Shown piece by piece: positions 16,360 to 24,130 of a DNA stretch of 64,000 nt (within the stretch, counting starts at the first letter, position 1; each line of letters begins with the position of its first letter). The position numbers were made by a program, and so were the translations under genes. This stretch comes from Dyella_B sp035690825 (lineage in GTDB: Bacteria > Pseudomonadota > Gammaproteobacteria > Xanthomonadales > Rhodanobacteraceae). The stretch lies in the NCBI RefSeq assembly GCF_051954575.1, contig NZ_JBQCHP010000026.1, forward strand, positions 5,866 to 69,865, written 5' to 3'. The notes under the pieces were generated by a model. It saw only the letters and a program-made list of their open reading frames with translations. It did not search any database and was not told where the DNA came from.

Positions 16360-16801
16360 AACCATCTCCTTTGCGAAGCAAGAGTTAGAAACAGTGAAGG
16401 CGTGGATGTCGGTAGCCACATGTTGACGCGGCCCCGAATCCGAGCCGTTCAGTACGTTGACACACATGGACACACGGTCTGCCGGCGGATGAAAGCCACT
16501 GTCAGTCAAGCGGTTGCCGGCAAACCGGGACTACGTTGCGCCGGGGCCGATCGCGGTGTCAATCGCCGGTATGTGATGAGCGTAGAGGTATGCGCGGCTG
16601 GTCGTGGCGAGATTGTTTTGCATTGCAGCAATAGCCACAAATGCAGGTCCCATGCGCTTGTGCTGGGCCGTCGCCAAACCGTAAAATGCGTCTCTTTGGC
16701 GCAGGGTAGCCATCGCCCCAGGTCGCGGCAGGGCAGGCATTCGACGGTCTTGGTGACCCAAGAAAGTCGTTGGGAATCCGCAGCTTAATCCGGCGAACGA
16801 T
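16360..16801. other. 442-bp intergenic region upstream of lanA and tRNA-Leu
   Basis: This divergent gap should hold the lanA promoter reading left and the tRNA-Leu promoter reading right. A plausible tRNA promoter is listed separately at 16658-16687. I found no convincing -35/-10 pair for lanA. A frame in the lanA direction stays open back to 16509, but it has no ribosome site or recognisable content. No second precursor peptide was seen. Confidence 0.5.
16658..16687 (+). promoter_or_regulatory. Possible promoter for tRNA-Leu
   Basis: TTGTGC (16658-16663) and TAAAAT (16682-16687) are separated by 18 bases, 115 bases before the tRNA. Confidence 0.4.
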
Positions 16802-16886
16802 GCGAAAGTGGCGGAATTGGTAGACGCACTGGATTTAGGTTCCAGCGGGTAACCCCGTAAGGGTTCGAGTCCCTTCTTTCGCACCA
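16802..16886 (+). tRNA. tRNA-Leu (anticodon TAG)
   Basis: 85 nt with a long variable arm. The acceptor GCGAAAG pairs with CTTTCGC and CCA is encoded. The stem CTGGA/TCCAG encloses TTTAGGT, giving anticodon TAG. It lies directly before tig. Confidence 0.95.
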
Positions 16887-16967
16887 TCGGACCTTGCGTT
16901 TTATTTGCAGGCGGCCGTGCCGCCGCGGCGCCGTCACGGGCCATTACAGGACATTCCAGGAGACGTC

Positions 16968-18260
16968 ATGCAGTTCTCGGTTGAAAACGTCGGCAAGCTC
17001 GAGCGCAAGCTCACGGTCAAATTCCCGGCCGAGCGCTTCGAATCGCAGGTCAGCGCGCGCATCGCCGAGATGAGCCGCACGGTTCGCCTGAAGGGTTTCC
17101 GCCCGGGCAAGGTGCCGGCCAACGTGATCCAGCAGCGCTTCGGCGCGCAGGTGCGTGGCGAAGTGCTCTCGGACCTGATCAGCAGCACGCTGCGCGAAGC
17201 CTTCGAGAAGGAAAACCTGCGTCCCGTCGCCAACCCGGCCATCGACACCACCGGCCAGCCGGAAAATGGCGAAATCGCCTACACGGCCACGTTCGAAGTG
17301 ATGCCGGAGTTTCCCGAGATCGATGTCGCCGCGCTGGAAATCGCCCGCCCGGTCGCCGAAGTCACCGACGCGGACGTCGAGAAGATGATCGAAACGCTGC
17401 GCCAGCAGCGCCGCAGCTTTCATGACGTCGAGCGACCCTCTGTCGAGGGCGATTTCGTGATGTTCGAATACGACGCTGTCGCCGGCGACTACCGTTTCCC
17501 GGCCGAAGGCCAGGAACGCGCCGGCAGCGTGCTCGGTTCGGGCACCCTGTTCAAGGCGCTGGACGGCGCGCTCACCGGCCGCAAGGCGAGCGAATCGTTC
17601 GAGAGCGAGATCGAATTCCCGGCCGACTTCCGCAACGAGCAACTCGCCGGCAAGACCGCCAAGGTGAACTTCCATATCGTGAAGGTGCAGGAGCCGCGCC
17701 TGCCGGAAGTGGACGCCGAGTTCATCACCCTGTTCGGCATCGACGATGGCGATATGGACCACTTCCGCAAGGAAGTGCGCGCCAACCTGGAGCGCGAGCT
17801 CAAGGCCGCCCTGATGGGCCGCCTGAAGTCCCAGGTAGCCGAGAAGCTGGCCCAGAAGCACAGTGACCTGGAAGTGCCGAACATGATGGTGCAGGGCGAA
17901 GCACGCAACCTGGCGGCTGGCAGTGTGCCGCGCGGCCAGCAGCCCCCGCCGCAGCTGGTCGACGCCGCCATGCCGGCCGCGCGCCTGCGCGTCATCGCCG
18001 GCCTCCTGATGGGCGAGCTCGCCCGCAAGAACGAGCTCAAGCTGGACCGTACCCGCCTGGCCGAGCAGCTCGCGGCGATCGCCTCGACCTATGAGGAGCC
18101 GGAGAAGGTCATTGAACTCTACAACGGCGATCCCCAATTGATGTCCGGACTGCAGAACCGCGTCATGGAAGATCAGGTAGCCGAGTGGGTGGCCGAGCAC
18201 GCCAATAGCACCGTGCAGAACCTGAGCTTCGACGAAGTCATGCGTCCGGTCGGCGCCTGA
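16968..18260 (+). CDS. tig: Trigger factor
   Basis: A 430-aa ribosome-associated chaperone and peptidyl-prolyl isomerase. The N-terminal ribosome-binding domain has the expected GFRPGKVP signature (about residue 44). The FKBP-like middle domain (about 150-240) includes EGDFVMFEYDAVAG. The helical C-terminal chaperone domain follows, with QMV-like peptide-binding helices rich in Glu and Leu. The chosen ATG has AGGAG five bases upstream and matches MQFSVENVGKLER, the usual start; an earlier in-frame ATG at 16905 overlaps the tRNA leader and is rejected. It heads the tig-clpP-clpX-lon-hupB-ppiD block. Confidence 0.96.
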   Translation: MQFSVENVGKLERKLTVKFPAERFESQVSARIAEMSRTVRLKGFRPGKVPANVIQQRFGAQVRGEVLSDLISSTLREAFEKENLRPVANPAIDTTGQPENGEIAYTATFEVMPEFPEIDVAALEIARPVAEVTDADVEKMIETLRQQRRSFHDVERPSVEGDFVMFEYDAVAGDYRFPAEGQERAGSVLGSGTLFKALDGALTGRKASESFESEIEFPADFRNEQLAGKTAKVNFHIVKVQEPRLPEVDAEFITLFGIDDGDMDHFRKEVRANLERELKAALMGRLKSQVAEKLAQKHSDLEVPNMMVQGEARNLAAGSVPRGQQPPPQLVDAAMPAARLRVIAGLLMGELARKNELKLDRTRLAEQLAAIASTYEEPEKVIELYNGDPQLMSGLQNRVMEDQVAEWVAEHANSTVQNLSFDEVMRPVGA

Positions 18261-18326
18261 GACGATTCGATCAGGCCCGGCGCACCCGTCAACGCGCGAG
18301 GTTCGATTCATCTTCGAACGTAGGCT

Positions 18327-18370
18327 CCGCGAATCGAGCATGCAAAACATGCCCGATTCGCGGCGGGTTT
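18327..18370 (+). terminator. Probable terminator after tig
   Basis: CCGCGAATCG pairs with CGATTCGCGG, with an inner GCATG/CATGC stem and a CAAAA loop, followed by GGGTTTT. The T-run is short, so partial read-through into clpP is possible. Confidence 0.6.
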
Positions 18371-18463
18371 TCGTCGACTTTGCTAGCGGAGGGATTTCCC
18401 GACCTGCTAGTCTGGCTCGAACATACGAATCGTCATTAGTCCCACATCCGGAGAGCCGCACGC

Positions 18464-19093
18464 ATGGCCATGGACCCGATCCAGAACCTCAACCTGGTGC
18501 CGATCGTCGTCGAGCAGACCGCTCGCGGCGAGCGTTCGTATGACATCTACTCGCGCCTGCTGAAGGAACGCGTGATCTTCCTGGTCGGCGAAGTGAACGA
18601 CCAGGTGGCCAACCTGCTGGTGGCGCAGATGCTGTTCCTTGAATCGGAAAATCCCGACAAGGACATCCATCTCTACATCAACAGCCCCGGCGGCGCCGTC
18701 ACCGCGGGTTTGGCGATCTACGACACCATGCAGTTCATCAAGCCCGACGTCAGCACCATGTGCGTCGGCCAGGCCTGCAGCGCCGCATCGCTGCTGCTGA
18801 TGGCCGGCGCCAAGGGCAAGCGCTATTCGCTGCCCAATTCGCGCGTGATGATCCATCAGCCTTCGGGCGGCGCGCGCGGCCAGGCCACCGACATCGAGAT
18901 CCAGGCTCAGGAAATCCTGTACCTGCGTCGCCGCCTGAACGACATCTACGTCCATCACACCGGTCAGTCGCTCGATAGGATCGAACGTGATATGGAACGC
19001 GATCGTTTCATGAGCGCCGAACAAGCCAGGGATTACGGCCTGATCGACGCCGTTCTGGACCGCCGCGCCGTCGAAACCGTCAAGTCGGCCTGA
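18464..19093 (+). CDS. clpP: ATP-dependent Clp protease proteolytic subunit
   Basis: A 209-aa serine protease that forms the tetradecameric barrel fed by ClpX. The catalytic Ser106 lies in VGQACSAAS and His131 in MIHQPSGG. The oxyanion strand INSPGGAVTAG is at about residues 72-82. A short N-terminal propeptide is likely. The active-site stretch reads QACSAAS rather than the commoner QAASMGA, a form seen in this lineage. clpX follows after 106 bases containing a hairpin. Confidence 0.97.
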   Translation: MAMDPIQNLNLVPIVVEQTARGERSYDIYSRLLKERVIFLVGEVNDQVANLLVAQMLFLESENPDKDIHLYINSPGGAVTAGLAIYDTMQFIKPDVSTMCVGQACSAASLLLMAGAKGKRYSLPNSRVMIHQPSGGARGQATDIEIQAQEILYLRRRLNDIYVHHTGQSLDRIERDMERDRFMSAEQARDYGLIDAVLDRRAVETVKSA

Positions 19094-19120
19094 TTTCAGC
19101 CGATTCACCCCTGGGAAACG

Positions 19121-19152
19121 GGGTTCCGCGTCCGGGTGCGGACTCGGAACCC
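19121..19152 (+). promoter_or_regulatory. Hairpin between clpP and clpX
   Basis: GGGTTCCG pairs with CGGAACCC, with an inner TCCG/CGGA stem. There is no T-run. It may be an RNA processing or stabilising element that sets the clpP:clpX ratio. Confidence 0.5.
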
Positions 19153-19199
19153 TGTGCTATTCTCGACCCGTACCGGGATTTTCTAGCAGGATCAAACGA

Positions 19200-20501
19200 A
19201 TGACTGACGAGCGGCAGGGCCGTTCCAACGACAGCGGCAAGATTCTTTACTGCTCCTTCTGCGGCAAGAGCCAGCATGAGGTGCGCAAGCTGATCGCGGG
19301 TCCATCCGTGTTCATCTGCGACGAGTGCGTGGAGCTGTGCAACGACCTCATCCGCGAGGAGCTGGAAGAGAAGGCCGCCTCCGGGCGTAGCCAGCTGCCC
19401 AAGCCCAAGGAGATCATGGAGACCCTCGACCAGTATGTGGTCGGGCAGACGCGCGCCAAGAAGGCGCTGGCCGTCGCGGTCTACAACCATTACAAGCGGA
19501 TGGAATCGCGCCAGCGCAGCGACGATATCGAGCTGGGCAAATCCAACATCCTGCTTATCGGCCCGACCGGCTCGGGCAAGACGCTCCTGGCCGAAACGCT
19601 GGCGCGCCTGCTCAACGTGCCGTTCACCATCGCCGACGCCACCACGCTGACCGAAGCCGGTTACGTGGGCGAGGACGTGGAAAACATTATCCAAAAGCTG
19701 TTGCAGAAGTGCGACTACGACGTCGAAAAGGCGCAGTCGGGCATCGTCTACATCGACGAGATCGACAAGATCTCGCGCAAGAGCGAAAACCCGTCGATCA
19801 CCCGCGACGTGTCCGGCGAAGGCGTGCAGCAGGCGCTGCTCAAGCTGATCGAAGGCACGCTGGCGTCAGTGCCGCCGCAGGGCGGTCGCAAGCACCCGCA
19901 GCAGGAATTCCTGCAGGTCGACACCAAGAACATCCTGTTCATTTGCGGTGGTGCGTTTGCCGGCCTGGAAAAGGTCATCCAGCAGCGCTCCGAAACCATC
20001 GGCATCGGCTTTGCCGCCGAAGTGCGTTCGAAAGAACGTACGGAAAACCTCGGCAAGGTGCTGGCGGAAGTGGAGCCGTCGGACCTGGTGCGCTTCGGCC
20101 TGATTCCGGAATTCGTCGGCCGCCTGCCGGTGGTCGCCACCTTGGATGAGCTGGACGAACCGGCGCTGGTGAAAATCCTCACCGAGCCGCGCAACGCCGT
20201 CACCAAGCAGTTCCGCAAACTGTTCGAGATGGAAGGAGTGGAGCTGGAGTTCCGTCCGGAAGCGCTGCAAGCCATCGCCCGCAAGGCGCTCAAGCGCAAG
20301 ACAGGCGCGCGTGGCTTGCGCACCATCCTCGAGCAGGTGCTACTCGACACCATGTACGAGCTGCCTTCGCTGGAGCACGTCAGCAAGGTGGTGGTGGACG
20401 ATGCGGTGATCGAAGGACAGGCCGAGCCGTATCTCATCTATCGCGGAAACCTGCAGCAACAGGCGCGCATCGGTAGCGAAAGCGGCGACGCAGCCGCCTG
20501 A
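19200..20501 (+). CDS. clpX: ATP-dependent Clp protease ATP-binding subunit ClpX
   Basis: A 433-aa AAA+ unfoldase that recognises tagged substrates and threads them into ClpP. The N-terminal zinc-binding domain has Cys18, Cys21, Cys40 and Cys43. Walker A GPTGSGKT is at residues 121-128, followed by the Walker B segment IVYIDEIDKI. The ClpP-docking loop contains IGF within SETIGIGFAAEV. Sensor and arginine-finger regions follow, with VRFGLIPEFVGRLPV. Length fits the family. Confidence 0.98.
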   Translation: MTDERQGRSNDSGKILYCSFCGKSQHEVRKLIAGPSVFICDECVELCNDLIREELEEKAASGRSQLPKPKEIMETLDQYVVGQTRAKKALAVAVYNHYKRMESRQRSDDIELGKSNILLIGPTGSGKTLLAETLARLLNVPFTIADATTLTEAGYVGEDVENIIQKLLQKCDYDVEKAQSGIVYIDEIDKISRKSENPSITRDVSGEGVQQALLKLIEGTLASVPPQGGRKHPQQEFLQVDTKNILFICGGAFAGLEKVIQQRSETIGIGFAAEVRSKERTENLGKVLAEVEPSDLVRFGLIPEFVGRLPVVATLDELDEPALVKILTEPRNAVTKQFRKLFEMEGVELEFRPEALQAIARKALKRKTGARGLRTILEQVLLDTMYELPSLEHVSKVVVDDAVIEGQAEPYLIYRGNLQQQARIGSESGDAAA

Positions 20502-20525
20502 TCTCCGCTCAAAAAGCAAGCCTCC

Positions 20526-20567
20526 TACGGCCTCGGCGGACTCCGCCGGGGCCGTATGTTTTCTGTT
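20526..20567 (+). terminator. Terminator after clpX
   Basis: A long stem, TACGGCC with GGCCGTA plus inner CGGCGGA/CCGCCGG pairing, is followed by TGTTTTCTGTT. Confidence 0.75.
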
Positions 20568-20770
20568 ACAGCGTCAGCACTTGTATGCGCTGAGTGATGC
20601 CTCCACTTGACGAGTCAATGGCCTCGGCGCAGTGTCGGGGTCGTCGACCGAGTGGCGCAGGATGCGCCGCGCAAATCCAGACGTGCAACACCGGAACGGT
20701 CGATGCTGAAGAGTAGCCAGGACGACTGCTCGAAGACTTCCCAACTTACATTCGCGAGAGAAACCCTCCG

Positions 20771-23269
20771 ATGGCAAAAAGTGCCGCAATCTCCACTGCT
20801 ACTGGCGCCGCCCTGGACGTACTGCCGGTGCTTCCGCTGCGCGACGTGGTCGTGTATCCGCAGATGGTGATTCCATTGTTTGTGGGGCGCGACAAATCCA
20901 TGCGCGCGCTAGAACGTGCCATGGAGGGCGAACGGCAAATTCTGCTGGTCGCACAGAAGAGCCCGGATATCGACGATCCGGCCATCAAGGATCTGCACGA
21001 GATCGGCACGCTCGCCGGCGTGCTGCAATTGCTGAAGCTTCCCGACGGCACGGTGAAAGTGCTGGTCGAAGGCCAGGCACGCGTGGCGATCGAGCAATAC
21101 CAGGACGAGAGCGGCATGCTCACCGCACGCTCGCGCGTCATCGAGCCGGTGTACGGCTTGAAAGAGCGCGAACTGGACGTCGTGTCACGCACGCTCGTGT
21201 CGCTGTTCGAACAACTGGTCAAGCAGAGCCGCAAGCTGCCGCCGGAAGTGTTGGCGACGTTGTCGGGCATCGATGATCCTTCGCGCCTGGCCGACTCCAT
21301 CGCTGCGCATCTGTCCGTGCGCATGGCAGACAAGCAGAAAGTGCTGGAAACGGCCGACGTCGGCCAGCGCCTGGAATTGCTGATCGGCCTGGTCGACAGC
21401 GAAATCGATCTGCAGCAGGTAGAAAAGCGCATCCGCGGCCGCGTGAAGTCGCAGATGGAAAAGAGTCAGCGCGAGTACTACCTCAACGAGCAGATGAAGG
21501 CGATCCAGAAGGAACTGGGCGAGGGTGAGGAAGGCCCGAACGAAATCGAGGAACTGCAAAAGAAAATCGAAGACGCCGGCATGCCCAAGCCGGTGCTGGC
21601 TAAGGCGCGCCAGGAATTCGGCAAGCTCAAGCAGATGTCGCCGATGTCGGCCGAAGCCACGGTGGTGCGCAACTACCTCGATTGGCTGATCGGCGTGCCG
21701 TGGAAGAAGCGCAGCAAGGTGCGCAAGGATCTCGCGCTCGCGCAGCAAGTGCTGGATGCCGATCACTTCGGCCTGGAGAAGGTGAAGGAACGCATCCTCG
21801 AATATCTCGCTGTGCAGCAGCGCGTCAGCACCATGAAGGGCCCGATCCTGTGCCTGGTCGGCCCGCCCGGCGTGGGCAAGACCTCGCTCGGCCAGTCGAT
21901 CGCCAAGGCGACCAACCGCAAGTTCGTCCGCATGAGCCTCGGCGGTGTGCGCGACGAAGCGGAGATCCGTGGCCATCGCCGCACCTACATCGGTTCGATG
22001 CCGGGCCGCATCGTGCAGAACATGAACAAGGTTGGCAGCAAGAATCCGCTGTTCGTGCTGGATGAGATCGACAAGATGTCGATGGATTTCCGCGGCGATC
22101 CGTCTTCGGCGTTGCTGGAAGTGCTCGATCCGGAGCAGAACCACGCGTTCAACGACCACTACCTGGAAGTGGACCTGGACCTCTCCGAAGTGATGTGGGT
22201 GGCCACCGCCAACTCGCTGAACATTCCTGGCCCGCTTCTGGACCGCATGGAAGTCATCCGCATTCCGGGTTACACCGAAGACGAAAAGCTCGCGATCGCG
22301 CTGAAATACCTGCTGCCGAAGCAGATCAAGGCCAACGGCCTGAAGCCGGACGAAGTCACCGTGGACGGCGAAGCGGTGCGCGACATCGTGCGCTACTACA
22401 CGCGCGAGTCGGGTGTGCGCAATCTGGAACGCGAGATTTCCAAGATCTGCCGCAAGGTGGTCAAGCAACTGACGCTGGGTGAACTGAAAGAAGGCGCCGA
22501 ACCGGCCAAGGCCGGCAAGAAGAAGGCGAAGGCGGTGCCCGGCAAGGTCGCGGTCAATTCCGACAACCTCGAGAAATATCTCGGTGTGCGCCGCTTCGAT
22601 TTCGGCCGTAAGGAACAGCAGAACGAAGTGGGCCTGGTGACCGGTCTGGCATGGACGCAGGTGGGCGGCGATCTGCTCAGCATCGAAGCGTCGATCGTGC
22701 CCGGCAAGGGACGTCAGGTGCATACCGGGCAGCTTGGCGACGTGATGAAGGAATCCATCCAGGCCGCGTTGTCGGTGGTGCGTGCGCGTGCCGACCAGCT
22801 TGGCATCGACAAGGATTTCCACGAGAAATTCGACCTGCACATCCACGTGCCGGAAGGCGCCACACCGAAAGATGGCCCGAGCGCGGGCATCGCGATGTGC
22901 ACGGCGCTGGTGTCCGCGCTCACCAAGGTGCCGGTGCGCTCCGAAGTGGCGATGACCGGCGAAATCACGCTGCGCGGTCGTGTGCTGCCGATCGGCGGCT
23001 TGAAGGAGAAACTGCTCGCGGCGCACCGCGGCGGCATCACCACCGTGATCATTCCGGACGAAAACCGCAAGGATCTGGCCGATATTCCGGAGAACATCAC
23101 CAGTTCGCTGGACATCCATCCCGTGCGCTGGATCGATGAAGTGCTCGACATTGCACTGGAACGTCCGCTGCAACCGTTGGCGAAGGAACCGAGCGAGACC
23201 GCCGCCGCCACGACTGAAGCGGTAGCCCAGCACGACGATGGAGCGGAAACGCCAGCACGCCCGCATTGA
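20771..23269 (+). CDS. lon: ATP-dependent protease Lon
   Basis: An 832-aa LonA protease that degrades misfolded and regulatory proteins. The N-terminal substrate domain begins VLPVLPLRDVVVYP. The AAA+ module has Walker A GPPGVGKT (about residue 361) and VLDEIDKM. The C-terminal protease domain carries the catalytic dyad Ser704 in DGPSAGIAM and Lys747 in GGLKEKLLAAHRGG. A Lys/Ala-rich insert (about residues 578-592) precedes the protease domain, and the last 40 residues form a low-complexity acidic tail. It lies between clpX and hupB, as in Pseudomonas and Xanthomonas. Confidence 0.98.
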   Translation: MAKSAAISTATGAALDVLPVLPLRDVVVYPQMVIPLFVGRDKSMRALERAMEGERQILLVAQKSPDIDDPAIKDLHEIGTLAGVLQLLKLPDGTVKVLVEGQARVAIEQYQDESGMLTARSRVIEPVYGLKERELDVVSRTLVSLFEQLVKQSRKLPPEVLATLSGIDDPSRLADSIAAHLSVRMADKQKVLETADVGQRLELLIGLVDSEIDLQQVEKRIRGRVKSQMEKSQREYYLNEQMKAIQKELGEGEEGPNEIEELQKKIEDAGMPKPVLAKARQEFGKLKQMSPMSAEATVVRNYLDWLIGVPWKKRSKVRKDLALAQQVLDADHFGLEKVKERILEYLAVQQRVSTMKGPILCLVGPPGVGKTSLGQSIAKATNRKFVRMSLGGVRDEAEIRGHRRTYIGSMPGRIVQNMNKVGSKNPLFVLDEIDKMSMDFRGDPSSALLEVLDPEQNHAFNDHYLEVDLDLSEVMWVATANSLNIPGPLLDRMEVIRIPGYTEDEKLAIALKYLLPKQIKANGLKPDEVTVDGEAVRDIVRYYTRESGVRNLEREISKICRKVVKQLTLGELKEGAEPAKAGKKKAKAVPGKVAVNSDNLEKYLGVRRFDFGRKEQQNEVGLVTGLAWTQVGGDLLSIEASIVPGKGRQVHTGQLGDVMKESIQAALSVVRARADQLGIDKDFHEKFDLHIHVPEGATPKDGPSAGIAMCTALVSALTKVPVRSEVAMTGEITLRGRVLPIGGLKEKLLAAHRGGITTVIIPDENRKDLADIPENITSSLDIHPVRWIDEVLDIALERPLQPLAKEPSETAAATTEAVAQHDDGAETPARPH

Positions 23270-23295
23270 TTGATCGTTGCATTGAGGTTTGTGAC

Positions 23296-23326
23296 AGGCG
23301 GCACGTATTCCGTGTCGCCTTTTTTT
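23296..23326 (+). terminator. Rho-independent terminator after lon
   Basis: AGGCGGCACG pairs with CGTGTCGCCT around a five-base loop, followed by seven T. The stem has one G-T pair. Confidence 0.9.
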
Positions 23327-23424
23327 CAGGCGTGCTTAGCACGGCCGGATGCGCTTTGCATAGCTTCTGGCGATGCGCGAACGCGCACTGCTGAACATCG
23401 CGCAATGCGTTGGTGCAGCTTGTA

Positions 23425-23453
23425 TTGCGGACCCTTGGGGGCGCTGGTATAAA
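23425..23453 (+). promoter_or_regulatory. Promoter of hupB
   Basis: TTGCGG (23425-23430) and TATAAA (23448-23453) are exactly 17 bases apart, giving a leader of about 135 bases before hupB. The 328-base gap 23270-23597 contains this promoter and the lon terminator and nothing else I can identify. Confidence 0.65.
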
Positions 23454-23597
23454 GGCTCACCGCCATCCTGGGCGCCAGCCATACACAGCGATGCGGGTCT
23501 GCGAGGCAGCGCCCTGCACGATGCCAACGATCCTTTCCCGCGTTGTCCCAATCCCAACCGTTCCGCGGGCCGAATACCTGTTTAAGGGAGTAACTCA

Positions 23598-23870
23598 ATG
23601 AATAAAACCGATCTGATCAATGCCGTCGCCGAAAAAGCCGAACTGACCAAGGCCGACGCAGGCCGTGCGCTCGAAGCGTTCTTCGAGACCGTGCAGAAGG
23701 CGCTGCAAGGCGGCGACGACGTCTCGGTCGTCGGCTTCGGTACCTTCACCGTGCGCAGCCGCGCCGCTCGTACCGGCCGCAACCCCCGCACGAACGAAGA
23801 GATCAAGATCGCCGCGTCCAAGGTTCCGGCCTTCAAGGCTGGCAAGTCGCTCAAGGACGCCCTAAACTAA
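23598..23870 (+). CDS. hupB: DNA-binding protein HU
   Basis: A 90-aa HU/IHF-family histone-like protein that bends and compacts DNA. The N-terminal helices start MNKTDLINAVAEKAEL. The DNA-grasping arm region contains GFGTFTVRSRAARTGRNP (about residues 46-63), which is the HU signature, and the C-terminus FKAGKSLKDALN is typical. The AAGGGAGT ribosome site is strong. Position after lon and before ppiD is conserved across gammaproteobacteria. Confidence 0.97.
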   Translation: MNKTDLINAVAEKAELTKADAGRALEAFFETVQKALQGGDDVSVVGFGTFTVRSRAARTGRNPRTNEEIKIAASKVPAFKAGKSLKDALN

Positions 23871-23887
23871 GCGGCCCGCTAGGGTCC

Positions 23888-23962
23888 GGGTGCTTAGCTC
23901 AGCGGTAGAGCGTCGCCCTTACAAGGCGAGGGTCGTAGGTTCGATCCCTACAGCACCCACCA
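23888..23962 (+). tRNA. tRNA-Val (anticodon TAC)
   Basis: 75 nt. GGGTGCT pairs with AGCACCC and CCA is encoded. The loop CTTACAA gives TAC. It begins 17 bases after the hupB stop, so it may be carried on the hupB transcript. Confidence 0.95.
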
Positions 23963-23969
23963 GTAACGT

Positions 23970-24046
23970 GGAGCGGTAGTTCAGTCGGTTAGAATGCTGG
24001 CCTGTCACGCCGGAGGTCGCGGGTTCGAGTCCCGTCCGCTCCGCCA
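23970..24046 (+). tRNA. tRNA-Asp (anticodon GTC), copy 1
   Basis: 77 nt. GGAGCGG pairs with CCGCTCC and CCA is encoded. The loop CTGTCAC gives GTC. Identical in sequence to the copy at 36289-36365. Confidence 0.95.
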
Positions 24047-24130
24047 CGGTTTGCAAGGGCGCCCCCGTGGCGCCTTTGTCGTTTAAGGTCAACGCGCGGC
24101 GACGCGCAAACATCATCGCGGGAAGAGCTC

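Noticed and set aside
16360..16509. N-terminal extension of the lanthipeptide precursor
   Set aside because: The frame is open upstream, but there is no ribosome site, while AAGGAG lies at ideal distance from the ATG at 16359.
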